Shown here one piece after another: positions 29,601 to 42,674 of a stretch of DNA of 64,000 bases. The notes beneath the pieces were generated by a model that had not been told where the DNA came from, did no database searches, and worked only from the letters and a program-made list of their open reading frames with translations. Each line of letters starts with the position of its first letter. Position 1 is the first letter of the stretch. The position numbers and the translations under genes are program-made. The stretch comes from Adiantum capillus-veneris (Eukaryota; Streptophyta; Polypodiopsida; Polypodiales; Pteridaceae). The stretch is from assembly GCA_014529385.2 (NCBI GenBank), contig CM043963.1, positions 4,031,001-4,095,000 of the forward strand. The letters run 5' to 3'.

Positions 29601-29923
29601 CCGATGTGGACCTTGAGGGCATTCTCTTCTTGAAGTCTTCATTCGTAGAGCTCCTCTGTTACACAAGTCTTCACTTGGGTGATGGTTTCTGAGTGAGCTT
29701 GGCTAACCTTTACCTCAACTTCCTTTATCTTGTTGGTGGCAAGGTCAACCATGAAATTGAAGCGTTCTTCTAACTTGTTGAGGCGATTTTTGAGCTCAAA
29801 ATTCTCTTCCATGACCCGATCAAGAGCTGCTTGAAGCTGAGTAATGCGATCGAGTTTCCTTGGGGCGGCTAGCACTGCTTCAAAACTTTGTCATGTTCTC
29901 GCAGGTTTCTTTGGGGTATTCAT
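29601..29923 (-). pseudogene. LINE-like ORF1 protein, unit B, 5' part
   Basis: Minus strand, ATG at 29923. Coiled-coil heptads (ITQLQAALDRVMEEN, then LNKLEERF) match unit A. In-frame stops at about 29891 and near 29640 are absent from unit A. The protein breaks off at 29601 within LKVHI and resumes at 18921 with GGLP, across copia 1. Confidence 0.6.
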
Positions 29924-30341
29924 CCCTATGCTTAGGATGGTATACAGATCCAAGAAGAACTTAAGGAAGACCCTATGAGAACCATAGACATGTTCGAGAA
30001 GAGAACAACAAAACAAAAAATGCAAACACCTTTTGCATTGGCTCAAGGGAGAGTTATTTGGATGTTGTGTCGAGCAAGACTTGCTACAAGCCGAGCCTAC
30101 AGGCTTGCTTGTGGGGCGACATAAGCCACAAACTCTTGAGGACCTGAACACACCATGACGTGCTCTGCAGACCTTCTCCTGAATAGGCCATGATCTGCAC
30201 TGCTTAAAATTTGCAGGACGACAAAGGCCGTGGACGTGCTTGTGTAGGGCAGGGCTAGGATCCTAATGCCCTCCCATAGGGCTGCCCTTCGCCCAGGGGA
30301 GGACCACCTTAGAGAGCTGCTCGTAAACCATAACGATAGAG

Positions 30342-30423
<82 letters not shown>

Positions 30424-30718
30424 TCCATAAGGGAAAGATAGGAGGCTCATTTATCCTTATGGAGTCTCAATCTTGTTTTCTAGGTTGCCTCTGAGCATGG
30501 TGCATTTGTCGCGTCCGTTGGTAAATGGGAAGAAGTGAGTAAGAGATCGGAAAATTTGAACGGAGGATGAGACATGGAATGCCATATGAATACAGCGTCA
30601 GAAGAAGCCTTCGTAAAGGTGAGTGAGCATTGAGAGAGACAGAGGGAGGAATCGTTTTGGAATCTGCTCGCTCGATTCTAAAAAATGCTCGCCTAAAAAT
30701 TTCCCCCGTGTGAAAGAA
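29924..30718. other. gene-free stretch with GA array
   Basis: Nothing coding was recognised. It contains a (GA)n array at 30345-30421. Copia 2 similarity starts abruptly at 30719. Confidence 0.45.
30345..30421. repeat. (GA)n array
   Basis: About 38 GA units; no LINE-like sequence next to it. Confidence 0.95.
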
Positions 30719-31932
30719 CTTCCATTTGCAATAGTCAACACAATCTTTCCAACTCTCTAGACCGAATAAGAGGCATTGTTGGCACAAGTGACTATATTCT
30801 CATGAGGGATAGACTCGAGAGAGGTAAACAAGTCACGATGTGAGGTAATGTGCTTTGTAGCACCCCTATCAAAGTACCACACATGTGAATCTGCAGCAAC
30901 AACTGACATACATGAATCATTGACACAAGGATCCTAAGTGCATTCTGCACTAAATTCCCACTATGTATCCACATCTACATTAGCATCACAATCTCCTTTC
31001 ACAGAAGATTCTATAATGGTTGCACTTATAGTGGAACCAGCCTCTTTCGCCTTCAATCCAGGACATTTCTTCATCAAGTGATCATTAGCTTTGCAACAAT
31101 GGCAACGCATCGTCTTCTTGCCCTTTTCACCAGAATTTACAGATGAGGTGTTGCCGATAGAAGCATTAGGAATAGGTGATTTGCCACTCGCTGAAGAACC
31201 ATGAGAACTGGCTCCTTTTCTTTGAGCAACAATAAAATCCTATTCAATTGCCTATTGTTTAGCCGTGTTCTTTCTTCAAAGTGACTCTTGCAACAGCAAT
31301 GTGCATAATGCATCAAACTTGACAACATCAAGATTTCCTTCGGTCATAAGTTACCAAGTGCTAGCAACAGTCTGATAAGAATCTAACATTTCATCAAGAA
31401 TAGTCTGCACAAGTGAACTGTAGTCTGTCAAAAATGACTTCGCCAATAGAAATGAGTTTCTCATTGATATCCTTGACACCAACAAGGAAAGTGTCCCTGT
31501 CATCTTCCTCATGCATAATCTTCGACTCCAACTCTTTACGCAACAATGCAATTTTAGCCTCATTGTGACTTGTATAAATTAAGAAAATCCAGAATATCCG
31601 AAGCATGTTTAGTTGATTTAGCTAAGCAAATGTGGAGATTAATTGTGCACTTCACAGATAATGCAATCAATGCATGAGCGTGTACATCTCTAACATCCCA
31701 ACGAGACTACTCAGCCCTAGGCAAAATAGCTCTAGCAGCAACAATCCTGTGACCAAAACCTGCAACATCCTCAATAGCTCCTGTATCCAAAGAAATTCGG
31801 GCGTAGATCAATGCCCTGCACACCATTTCAAACACCCTTTGACACAAGAACATGCTGCATCATGTAAGCCCACATTGGGTAATTGTTCCCATCCAATTTA
31901 TCTGAGCTACAAACTGTGTTGTTGTCAGCCAT
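30719..31932 (-). pseudogene. copia 2 gag and protease start, truncated
   Basis: Minus strand from ATG at 31932 (MADNNTVCS). Same family as copia 1: NNYPMWAYMMQHVL near 31890, gag core around 31560-31350, zinc knuckle CHYCKANDHLMKKC near 31110, and the protease site as WYFDRGATKHIT near 30880, with Arg where Ser is expected. Several stops and frameshifts. The conserved Trp after SKGV is TGA. Similarity stops at 30719, inside the stretch that in copia 1 continues at 20772, so integrase, reverse transcriptase and the 3' LTR are gone. Confidence 0.82.
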
Positions 31933-32212
31933 GATGAGTGTCTACACGTAATGTGAAAACTGCTTGGAAAGAGGTAAAAGAAAGCAGGACCAACACGTGC
32001 TATACAACACAACCCAAAGAAGACTATAAAGGGCATGTTCTACAGGAAATTTCATTGAAATAAATTCTGCACAAAAGGACGAAGTTGCCTACGTAGTACT
32101 GTTGTCTGTGATAAAAACGATTGTTGACGGTCACCAAAGCTCATCCAAATTGGAGAAAGTGAGAAGGTAGGTGATGGTGGCACGGATGACTATGCTCGAG
32201 AGGATGCAACCT

Positions 32213-32224
32213 GCTCCGATACCA
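32213..32224 (-). other. primer binding site of copia 2
   Basis: On the minus strand TGGTATCGGAGC, one change from the initiator tRNA-Met site, two bases inside the LTR end. Confidence 0.75.
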
Positions 32225-32226
32225 AT

Positions 32227-32254
32227 TGTTGGAAATAGGGTTGTAGGGAAACAC
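32227..32254 (-). repeat. copia 2 5' LTR, 3'-end fragment
   Basis: Ends ATTTCCAACA on the minus strand, like the copia 1 LTR. The remainder of this LTR is at 51388-51591, pushed away by the gypsy insertion. Confidence 0.75.
32250..32254 (+). repeat. target duplication AACAC of the large gypsy, left copy
   Basis: AACAC here and at 51388-51392 flank the element exactly. Confidence 0.85.
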
Positions 32255-32553
32255 AGTTAATCCTCGTGGCTCACGGACACCCTATCGCCTACGACGGACG
32301 CCGTATTATTTATTTAGTAGAGTCAGGCACCAGGCTTGTCGGTCCAATAGGAAAAGGGTAGAGTGATCGCCGATCAGAGGCGCACTCTAACTGGAACGCG
32401 CAAGTGTTAGTTGGCTAAGCATGGGCACCCAAATGTGAATGGGGCGAGCTCATATAAAAGTCACCTAAACCTAAAATTGACCCATTCTCTCAGTGTGCAA
32501 TAGAAGAAGTGCTCTTGTCCTATCTCCATCCCCATCTCCATTGTGTGCTCACC

Positions 32554-32607
<54 letters not shown>

Positions 32608-32870
32608 TGAGGGAGAGAGGGAGACAGTGTGTGTGTGATCGAGCATTGCGACGGCATCTGCGGCGGTGAGGCAGTTGAGCGCATTACGGCGGCGGCTCCC
32701 TCTTCTTCGCGGTGAGGAATCCTTCACGGTGACAAGCGCAGGGAGGTGAGTGACACACCCTTGCTCTCTGTGAGCTTGCTAGGCCTGCTAGTTGTGTGCT
32801 TACAGTCTTCATGGTTCGCACACGGTGCTCGGCAAGTCCCTAGCTCCGACACGTGCGGTAGACGCGCACA
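32255..32870 (+). repeat. 5' LTR of the large gypsy
   Basis: Matches 50780-51387. The first bases are AGTTAA rather than TGTTAA, so the terminal TG has mutated; it ends GCGCACA. TATA box CATATAAAAG at 32451-32460, and a (TG)n tract at 32553-32604. Confidence 0.9.
32451..32460 (+). promoter_or_regulatory. TATA box in the 5' LTR
   Basis: CATATAAAAG. The matching site in the 3' LTR reads CATCTAAAAG (near 50977), so only the 5' LTR keeps the canonical box. Confidence 0.6.
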
Positions 32871-32874
32871 TTTT

Positions 32875-32892
32875 CGGCACCGTTGCCGGGGA
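32875..32892 (+). other. primer binding site, tRNA-Asp type
   Basis: CGGCACCGTTGCCGGGGA, close to the TGGCGCCGTTGCCGGGGA site used by several plant gypsy lineages. Confidence 0.7.
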
Positions 32893-33795
32893 GTTTCCCT
32901 GCACCAAGCTCCGGGAAGCACTTTGTGCTGTTCCGTGGAGTCACTAAGCTTAAGCAGGAAGGAAGAAAGAGAAGCCTGGTGACTATGTGCGCAAATCTGG
33001 TGTAGATTTGCAAGAGTTTTGTGTTGTGGGTTAGTGTATGAAAGGTCTGTTTATTTGCACAGTCTATTACAGTTCTGCTACAGCTCACACAGTTCTGTTT
33101 GAGCTCACAGCAAGTTTGCACATTTCGATTTTTGCTTACAGCTCGGTTCAGCACAGTCAATTCAGTTCGTTTTCGGTACATCTAGTTCAGTTTTTATTTT
33201 GCACAGTCGGAACGGCTCAGATCTGGTTTGCACGATCCTGTTATCCACACTTAGTTCAACATTATCTTCAAAAAACAGAAAAAACACAAAAAAAAGCAAT
33301 TGTTGAAAAAAAAAATCCACACAAAAATTAGTTGTAAGTTTGTCCCAAAAAGATAGATCGGGATTATTTGTTGAGCTTGAGCTTGAGCTTGGTCTTGGGC
33401 TTATGATATAAAGTAAATGATATTCACTATATATATAGGCTAGTGCTCAAGTGAAAGGAGAAATCATGTGGGGGCAAAGCCTTCACCTTTCCCTCCACAA
33501 GTCACCCTTCAACTTTCTATTTTAAGCCATGTGCCCAAGTAGAAACTAGGAGAAATTGACTGTTTTAGGGACTTTGGTAGCTTCCGATAGTCAAACAGTG
33601 TTCTGTAAAGTGCGCCTAGATCTCCTAAGCGATACGCTCGTTTCGAGCTATCACACGTCCCAATCCGTTTTTTGAACCTCAAAAAACATCAAAAACAAGA
33701 AAAAATCAAGTAGAAAACGGGGTGCAAAACACCCACAAAACAAAGCAAGTAACCTTTGAGGGTACTTGCCGACACTTGTAGGGCACCCAAAGCAC
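32893..33795. other. untranslated leader of the large gypsy
   Basis: About 900 bp without a conserved frame, rich in CAGTTC and A-rich runs. No gene seen. Confidence 0.6.
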
Positions 33796-34380
33796 ATGCA
33801 TCTACGCTCTGGTCATGTGCTAGAGTCCGAACAACTAGCTAGTGCTTCGATTTACGGGGGTATTCACTATCCTTCCACGCGAGGGTCTACGCCCTCGGCG
33901 GGGACCCAAGGTAGTGCAACCCAAGACCCAAATATAGCGGCTAGCGACTCTTCCTCTGACTACGATATTATGGAAGAGCATCTTACACAAAGCCCCGAGG
34001 GAACAAATGAAACGGTACCTAGTTGGGCCCAACAACCAGGAACTAGTGTTTTTAGCCGTTTGATGGAAACTTTTAGTAGAGCTATGCGCTCTGAACCTAC
34101 GGCTAGTGAAGTAAACGAAGCGGGTGGGGAAGTAGAATCACCATTCACATCTCCTGTAGACCCCACACTCCCTCAGAGTATCCACGTAGACATTCTACCT
34201 ACCTCATTTAATGAGGGCCCTACCGAGCTACCACCTTCCAAAGTCGCCTCTAAGGTAGCGGTGATTAAAACACGGGAAGCAACATTGCATCCACCTCACG
34301 GCAACCCTCTAGTACACCAAGTTTGGACGCGGTATTTCTCAATAAAAATTCGGAATTTGACCTACACACTGAGACTTTGA
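33796..34380 (+). pseudogene. large gypsy gag, N-terminal part
   Basis: First ATG of the frame is at 33796 (MHLRSGHVLESEQ). The following 195 codons are Ser/Thr/Pro/Glu-rich with no fold I recognise, as in long gypsy gag N-termini. A stop at 34378 ends it; the reading probably shifts frame and goes on to 34599. Confidence 0.6.
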
Positions 34381-34598
34381 CCGACCTATACATGGGCTAC
34401 ACATAGCATGTGGGCTGGTTAGAAGTTGTACAATCCACATCTAGTGCCACTAGTCTAGAGGAACAACAACACATGATCTGCAATGTCATCCATAGGATTA
34501 TCCAGTCCGAGAGGCAAAATCGAGGAATGAGCATACCTTCGACAGGTCCTATGCGATTTTTAGACACGGGTAAAGGGAAATAACCCACTCTATCACAA

Positions 34599-35735
34599 AT
34601 GGAGACTCCCCCAGTGAGTCCCATCGATCCCCCATATGTTGTTTCGCCAAGGGTCTCAATGCAATATGAGCCCACAAGTGATAGATTTACTTTTCCAAGT
34701 CTAGCTCATCTTTCCCTGGATGACACCACGGATACCATGCCTACCCCAATGATGGGCATGCCAAGAAACACACCATGGACCTCGTTTGTTAGTAAAGCAC
34801 CGCTACATGGTAGCTCAATGCCTGCAATCGTACCTACAAGTGCGTACCAATCGTATGCACCTATGGGTCCATGTACTCAGGTAGTCCCTACCCCTCCCAT
34901 TGTTTCAATTACCTATGCTCCACAACCACAATACACAAGTTCTTATTTCCATGGGACTATACCGGCTAGCATTAGCATGTCACATCCCATGTCTGCTATG
35001 CCTAAGGCCACTCATATGAACTATGGACCACCATATGGCACAACATCGTACCCAACGTGGAACCCAAGTGCTTCCTATGCGCCAAGCCCAATGCCAATAC
35101 CTACTCCACATGTAGTCTCTGGAGCACCTTCACCCACGGTGCCTGCTCACTTAGGTGACTTGGCAACATTTGCTCAAGCTATTGGTCGATCTATTGCTGA
35201 GAATATGCGTAACACGCCCGATAGAGAGCCTAGAAGCAAGGCAGTACAAATATCCAAGCTCACACAAAAATTTAGTGGAGACGGGGATGTGAGAAAGCAT
35301 ATCGAAGTGTTTGAACAAATATGCGATTCTCTAGGAGAACACAATGACCTACATAAGAGCAATGCTTTAAGCCTAACCTTAAGTGGAAAGGCTGGGGATT
35401 GGTATAGAACCCTAAGGGTGGAACAAAAAACGATTTACCCTACCCTTAGGAGACTGTTCTTAAAAGAATACATACGAGAGGGAGTGCTTTGGGGTGTAGC
35501 CTCTCAGCTCCAGAAAGCCCAACGAGAGGAAGGAGAGTTGGTGAGAGACTTTATTGGTCGCTTGAAGCATTTGAATTCTCGTTGTAGTCCAAATGAACGC
35601 TTCACTAATAATCATTTTCTTGATAGATTCATTAGGGGATTACGACATGAGGATATCTACAATGGTCTAGTCATTAGAGGTATCACCACTTTAGGAAGCA
35701 GTCACCACCAATGCGATCCAGTTGTTGGAGGATAA
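34599..35735 (+). pseudogene. large gypsy gag, capsid-like part
   Basis: Pro/Met/Tyr-rich linker (34599-35150), then a retrotransposon gag domain: KFSGDGDVRKHIEVFEQICD near 35268, LSGKAGDWYRTL near 35380, and EGELVRDFIGRLKHLNSRC near 35532. It forms the particle coat (family knowledge). A frameshift near 35690 sends the frame into the overlapping ORF that begins at 35722. Confidence 0.8.
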
Positions 35736-36813
35736 TTTAATGATTCAAGGAGAAAGAGTGTATGTTGAGCCTAAATCTATTCGCTCGCAAGCATCGGGGC
35801 ATCAGCCAACCCTAAAGCCTATTGCTAAAGAGCCAAAGATATCTGAGATGACTTTAGCAGATCTCACCAAGGCTATTCAAGAGAGTCTTAGAGACAATCG
35901 TGCTCCGCAAAACAATCATATGTATCCAAGAAGGGAGCAACAATGGTGCTCAGTATGCTATGGACCGCATAGTACCAGTGAATGCCCTACTTTTAGAGTA
36001 AAATTCAATGGGAACTGCAATGCCTGTGGAAGGTATGGTCATCAAGCTAAGGATTGCATAGTATTTAAGCGTGCGATGTCCAATAGAACAACCTTAGCAT
36101 GGACAAACACACCTTGAGTGCCTGCATTGATTCCGGCCCCACCTCTTGAACAAACATCACAACATATGGTCCCTAGGGCCCAAAATGTTGTTCAAACAAC
36201 ACCCTTACCACCTCCAGTGCTAGGATCGCAACCACCACATCCAAGAATCACTTCTGTGAATCAAGTGGGTTGTGAGTCATCTATTTCTTGTTTGGAAGGC
36301 TATGAGGAAGATATAGATCCTAATATCGCCTATGGGATGGATGTGTTTGAAGAAAGTCCACAATACTACATGGAGGACTATTGGGGACAAGTCAAACCTG
36401 TATATCAAGTAGCTTCTCTTGCGGAAAGAGGCCAAAATATCAACTACACTGCTAAGAGACCACCTCTTCAATGCTATGAGTGTGGAGGTCCACATCGTGT
36501 AGCCGAGTGTCCTATTAGGCTACAAAAGAACGCCACACTAATGCAAACCAATCAAGCGAGCACGTCTACAATGCCGATACTCATGTGTAATCAATGTGGC
36601 ATAGATCATTTGATTGCCCAATGTCCAAATAATCCAAATGCACCGAAGATCATGCCATTAAACTTGATTGAGGTTACCGAGGAGCCATCACCAAGTGCAC
36701 CCGTGGTACTAGTAAACGTACTCACACGATCGATGCTCCAAAATCAAAGTTATATTCTTGAGGAAAGAGACACGGCATCAATTGCCCAATCTCATAAAAA
36801 GACGAAAACATGA
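35722..36813 (+). pseudogene. large gypsy gag, nucleocapsid with four zinc knuckles
   Basis: One frame broken by a single TGA at 36115-36117. Before it: CSVCYGPHSTSEC (near 35948) and CNACGRYGHQAKDC (near 36020). After it: CYECGGPHRVAEC (near 36472) and CNQCGIDHLIAQC (near 36589). These are CCHC knuckles that bind nucleic acid (family knowledge). Four are more than the one or two usual in gag. The frame ends at 36813, overlapping ATGA with the next ORF. Confidence 0.8.
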
Positions 36814-37565
36814 AGAAAGAGATCGCAAAAAGCCGCGAAGTCAGACCCCAGTTCAACCCCAGTTCAAACACCAACATAGGGACTGGTGACGACCCCGTAT
36901 ATATGAACGACACTGAAGAAGATTCTGATTCAGGTGAAACCATGGAGACCAAAACGACCACTAACATAGAAACCAACAAGGAAGATCTTCATGAGCCACA
37001 ATGGCCAGGATCCAAAAAGAAGATAGGAACTTACCCAAACCCTATAGAGGAGATTGAGCGAGTCAAGCAATTAAGGAGTTTGGTAGAAGATACTCAAAGG
37101 GATCTAGAACCAGCACCTAGGAAGATCCAGATTACAGACACCGTGTTCCCTACGCAACAACAACCTCACCAAGTCCATAGACCCTTGGACATACCTAGTG
37201 TCATCCAAGAAGAAAGTGACTTAAAGTCATGGGAAAGTGGGCGTACTCACTTCTTGATGGAAAGAATGTTTATAGAGGGACTACCTGATCCTATCGAAGA
37301 AATGGAGATCCCGTCTTCCCCACATCAAGGGACTCAAGGCGAAAAGGTGCCGTTAAACATTGCCAAATTGATCGATTTCATGTCTTCAGAAGTTAGAACC
37401 ACCATCATGTCCAAACTATATAAAGACCCTGAGCTAGTCTCAGCTCTTCGAGCCTTCCTCAATGGAGAACAGAAGTTTGGGCTACCACAATTTGCACAGA
37501 TGGATGGAGCTGGGGAGATGCCAATAGAGGAGGAACACTTAGATCCACAACCCAACCTAGATGAG
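36810..37565 (+). pseudogene. large gypsy pol, N-terminal linker before protease
   Basis: ATG at 36810 overlaps the preceding stop (ATGA). 252 codons of acidic, Glu/Pro/Gln-rich sequence with no known domain. It ends in QPNLDE, where N2 is inserted; the frame resumes at 42852. Confidence 0.6.
37561..37565 (+). repeat. target duplication ATGAG of N2, left copy
   Basis: Identical to 42847-42851. Confidence 0.9.
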
Positions 37566-37737
37566 TGTCAGGACACGGGTCTTGTACCCTAAGAACTAGG
37601 CTAGGCAAGGACTACGGCCAAGGGCCGGGCTAGGCAGTGTGGACAGAGGATCCGTCTAGGGCAAGGGGCTAGGAGCCCACCTATAAAGGGAGGTTGGGAG
37701 GAGGATCCAGGGGAGCCTAGTGGCCTAGTTTCTTACA
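37566..37737 (+). repeat. 5' LTR of N2
   Basis: Starts TGTCAGGACACGGG, ends TTCTTACA; TATA-like CTATAAAGGG near 37681. It differs from 42675-42846 at only a handful of bases. Confidence 0.92.
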
Positions 37738-37738
37738 T

Positions 37739-37750
37739 TGGTATCAGAGC
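37739..37750 (+). other. primer binding site of N2
   Basis: TGGTATCAGAGC, one base after the LTR. Confidence 0.88.
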
Positions 37751-40700
37751 TCAGGGAGCTTCTGGCTATGGAGGTGGAGCACGGCTCCCTTCTCCTCTCT
37801 CTCACTTTCGCTGATGCATGGAGAACAGCTCCGGGGTTCTCTCTCTCGTTTTCAACCATGGAAGGCTGTGCACGTTAAGGAGGAGAGGAGAGTCGAACGT
37901 GAAGCTTTCATGGCACGCTTTGCTTTGAAAGATGGCCGAGATCAGGGCATGCAAAGGCGTTTTCCACGCAAAAGATGGAGATTCGATCATGCAAGAGAAG
38001 AGGAAGGAGATCAAGAAGTTATCATGGAGAGCTTGCCTCGCTGCAGCATGAGAATCGTGGCTTGCATGGAGTTTTTCCAAAAATAGCAAGGAAGCTTTCT
38101 ATTTTGGGATGTTTTTCCAAATCAGGAAACTCGGCTATGGAGCTCGAAATCTGGTGCAGGTGGGCTTGGCATGGGCGCCACCCCGTCAATTGCCTCTACC
38201 TCCGATTTCATGCCCGATTTCCTCCTCTGCAGCGCGCACACACCCACAGAAACTTCCACGCCATTGCCTCTGCGCTGCTGCCTGAATTTACCTTTGAGAA
38301 TTTTATTTTATTTTGCTTTCTCATTAGCTGCCCACAAGCAGGCCTTCCATCCCACAAGGAGCCCAAGGATGGAACCCGAGGATGGAACTATGACATCATG
38401 TTCGGGGAGCAGCTCCACGACCTAGGATGTCCGGGATGAGCAGCGGCAAACCCGATTTTTGATCATGTACAGAAAATTAGAAGTTGATGAGGAAATTCGA
38501 GCTCTCGAAATATCTTCCTGCGAGGACTATACGGTGAATCAAGCCTGCCCAGTTTTCGAGGCTGCATGCAAGCCTCGAAGGGAGGCAAAGATGGCTTTTC
38601 AAGGGCTTCTCCCGATGAGGGGCATCCGACAAAGAAACTTGACAGAACATGGTCGTTAGGCAAGGCCTGTTGTTCGGCTTGGCGAAGGGGCAAAGATCCC
38701 ATGCAAAGACGATATTGTTGATCGAGTGGCGGATATGTTTGCCGCGTACACGGACAAACGCCATGCTCATCAGGTTGGTCTTTTCGTACTTCCAAGGATT
38801 TTCTTAATCCCTATGTGATGCTATTTTGCAGACTTATACATATCAAATTTCCAAGCTTCATCTTTGATGCAACGGCAAGGCCGGTGGCTAATTTGGCTCA
38901 TACGTGCAAAGTTGTTTTGCATGGTTGGATCGCTGATCGGCATGGCCGATTTCACGGCGAAGGGCAAGAGCCCTGAGTTTGGGCTTGCAGAGAAGCAAGG
39001 CTTCTCTACCTATACACCATTTAACCACACTATGTGGTGATGCAGACACTAATGCTAGGTGTGGTGATTGTCATGAACAATGGCAATCAAACCGGGCAGG
39101 TAAGAGCATTACAGTTCTCACATGATACCACATTGGTTGTGAAATGGGCAAGGCCCTTGATAGCATGAAGTGGAGTACTTATTGCGCATGTGCTTCGTAA
39201 ATATCGTAGGCAATGGAATGAATGATCACGGCTATCATTCATAATGCCAAGCAGGTACGAGATGCATCACCTGCACGTGTTTTACTGCTTCTCCATTACG
39301 TTTATAATTCGACACGGTCAATTTTTTATGCATGCTGAACAAGGTCGACTCTTTTGCTATGTCATCGATTGCTAATAACATTTATTGGCAATGAGGCCAG
39401 ACATATTTATATGAAGCATGGCTCCTTTTGCGTACCTTAATGGAGCACACTCGTCACGAGTTACTTTTTGCTTCAAAGGCAGGGTCAAGGGCCGGTTTTT
39501 CAATATCTCAAGGTGACACGCATGGCCTATTACTGGATTTGCTGAGGGCAGCAAGTTGCTCGGCATGGCCGACTCGTTGTCATTGTTTCTACAAGCCGAC
39601 ATAGGATGCTTGCCACACAGTTGGCTATTAGCACTACCCAGTTTAGGTGAAGCAAGGCTTCTCCCTTGTGCCAAGGTACTGCCCAATGACTTGGAGTCAA
39701 GGGCATTGGCACACAAGTTTGGGAAAGTAGCAAATTAGGGAATATTCGCTCACACAATCCCTACCAGTTTGGGTTTCTGGCAACATACAACAACACTTAT
39801 TTCACAGGCAACATGCCAATGCTAAGTCATTTTCATACAATCACGACCCCTACAAGGAAGGTAGGTCAAGATGTGATACCTCTCTCAATGAGCGAGTCAT
39901 ACCGGACACTTGTGGAATGCTTATATGATAAGCTGCAAGTCAGGCATAAGATGCGTAAGAACGCACAGCTTGGGTGCACACTCTAAAACTTAAGGCAAGT
40001 TCCTCAGCCCAGGATGCTCTTCTTCTCTCTCTCTCTCTATCTCTCTCTTTACGGGAAACATGAAAATCTTCTAAGAAGCTTTTGATACATGTTTTGCTCG
40101 TGAGTCAGCCTGAGCCAAGGTGCTCTAACTCTCAGCTAACATGTGGCTAATATGCTACTCAAATTAGTCTTCATCGGTTCGTTGATTGAACACTATTTTG
40201 CATAAGGGCTAAGAGCCGATGTTAGGATAAGGGTAAGACCCAACTATTGGCATTCTTTGGGTGATTGTTTTCAAGATATACCCATTGAAGTACACATCGA
40301 CGTTAATGGACAAGCAAGAGTTCTGTCATTACGGATGTTTAGGGTGTCATTTTTGCACTACATGTTTTCAGTGCGACACTCAAGTTGAGTTTTTAATAAT
40401 CTTAAACTCGCACCAGCTGCTCTCTACCACGGAGTATAGACACAGCAATCATTTGTGATAGCATGGTTGTCCATAAGAGCTCGGCAGTTCACTTGTGTGG
40501 ATTTCCTACTCTCTCTATAGCACTACGGCGTGTCTATGGACATATAGTTTTGGGGTAAGATCCGGTGGGTGATTGTTACATCACCCCATAGGCATTAAGG
40601 ATCACAGTTTGATTTGCATTGAGGATCACAGTTGATCTCTCCCAATTATACTTTCAAGAAAAGAATTCCGCAATCTACCGGATGGACATACTTTTCAAGT

Positions 40701-42660
40701 TGTTTCCAATCATTCTGCACATGGTCGACTATGTTGGTTACCGTTATCTGCTAGTTGAGCAGTTTCTACAAAGAGTCTTCCCAAGGGGTTTGACTACGTA
40801 GATTCTAATCCATGGGCTTGGATTGCAAAGGCAAGACCCAGAGTTCCCAGTGCAATGCTGTTTGTTTTTCAGGTAGGGGACGCGCTCCTCTCCATTTGAA
40901 TACGGGTAAGTGAACATTACGTTCAAATCTCCAGGTATGCATCTATTGATTTGGTGTTATTCCATTTTTAGTATGCTTTGCTTGGTTTTTCAAGACGTAT
41001 AAGTACGCTTGAATGTTACAGAGTCATGCCAAGGGCATGTCGGCACAAAGTATTTTGGACCAAGTATCCAATCTATTTTTCTGCCTTATGCTATTACGAA
41101 CCTACTTGTAGGGTTCAATTTGGCACATGTTGTCGCATGGGATACAACATGGTCTAGGAACTCAAGGAGTTCGGTTTAGCCAGTGTGGAGCAATGAATGA
41201 GGGTCCCTCTCACTCTTGTCGTAAAGTGTTTAGAGCTACCTCCACACACAAGTACAACTTGTACTTGTACGATGTTCTTTTTCAGTAATCCTTAGTTGAG
41301 ACATATTTCACATGTGGCGAATATGAGTCTCTGGGACTGACACTGGCGCCCCCTATTTCAAATATGTGTCACGACAAAGTCCCTTAGTGCTGGTCATATC
41401 TGTTTTCTAGACCATTTTTAGCACGACGTATCAGGAGCAATTTCGTGGCCAGAAATTGTCGGATACTTAGAATGACTTGTTAAGGTACAAGTATTGCTAA
41501 ACAACATTACAAATGGTTGTTTATACATATCGCAAATGAAAAAGTTTCATTGTTTGTATCTAGAAGTGATCACTATTTCACCTTCTATTATGTTTAAGCA
41601 AAGCTTGCAAAAGATTGCAAATGAAAGTATTTAGTTTCTTTTCATAACTATTTACATTCCTATTAATGTGTGCTATGCACATCACATTTGCTAGAATTAC
41701 CATGGAAATACAGGTTCGGATCTGTTTTTTGCTAAATGCATGCACACTAGGTGTTATGGGCCCTAGTGTTTAGCAAAGGCTGATTTGGAACAGCATGCAT
41801 ATTCCTCAAGTTGTTGCTTATGAAGCATTTTGCACTTTATGTGCACTATCTCTATGAGATTACCTTTGAGGCTATAAATCACCTATGGGCGTTTGTGGAT
41901 TTTTTCAAGTTAACCACAATGGTTATTTCGGCGGTACTGTCAGTTATCCAAGGGGATAGGCAGATTACAAAGATTACAAAGAGTAATCTTGTGCTAAAGG
42001 ATCTGCTAAGAGCATACGTTAACACAACGCATTTCTAAATAGATGAGTTTCTCCCTATTCTAGAATTTGCTTAAGTACGATTTTCGACTTTGAACACCTC
42101 TTGTGGTGGGGTTGGAGATTGTGTCAATACTTTCATACGTCAAGGACTTACCAGGTGTGCTGACAGAGCATGTTGGCAAGTAACCTTCATTAGGGATGAA
42201 CATGTAACAGACTGTTCAAGATACTCAGGCGAGTAGGAAATCTGGCTCACAACTGCATGGAAAGTTACTCCAAGGTTTCCTTGCATTATTCCAGTACCTT
42301 CAGAAGATCTGAAAACTGGTTATGCCTTTGGACAACTCTTAGTTGTGATTACTCCTTTACAGTACTCAAGTGAGTTATAAATGGAGTTACCATTTAAACC
42401 CAAGTGACTCTTAGTTGTGGTTACTCCTTTACAGCACTCACATGAGTTATAAATAGAGTTACCATTTAGACCCAAGTGGTTGCAAACGGACAACAATGTT
42501 GAAAATCAAGATATTCATCTTGGTTTCATTGAACCTCCTCACTGCACCAATTATCGGTCATACAGACAACTGGCTCACTTATGGGACGTCAATAAAAGAG
42601 AACACCAGTATTCTTAAGAAGATGTTACTACTTGTGTTTTCGAGGACGAAAACTCTTCCT
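37751..42660. other. interior of N2, non-coding
   Basis: Open frames here are short and unlike any family. From about 40480 to 42060 it matches N1 in reverse complement. AGCAAGGCTTCTC occurs near 38993 and 39650, echoing the repeated motif of N1 in the same element orientation. Near 42340-42480 a 65-bp stretch (CTTAGTTGTG...TTACCATTTA) is tandemly repeated twice. Confidence 0.7.
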
Positions 42661-42673
42661 TAAGGGGGAAGTA
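42661..42673 (+). other. polypurine tract of N2
   Basis: AAGGGGGAAG lies just before the 3' LTR. Confidence 0.75.
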
Positions 42674-42674
42674 A

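Noticed and set aside
37814-38440. Possible gag of N2 just after the primer site (frames at 37814-38086 and 37975-38439)
   Set aside because: No gag motif, the frames overlap one another, and no counterpart was seen in N1.
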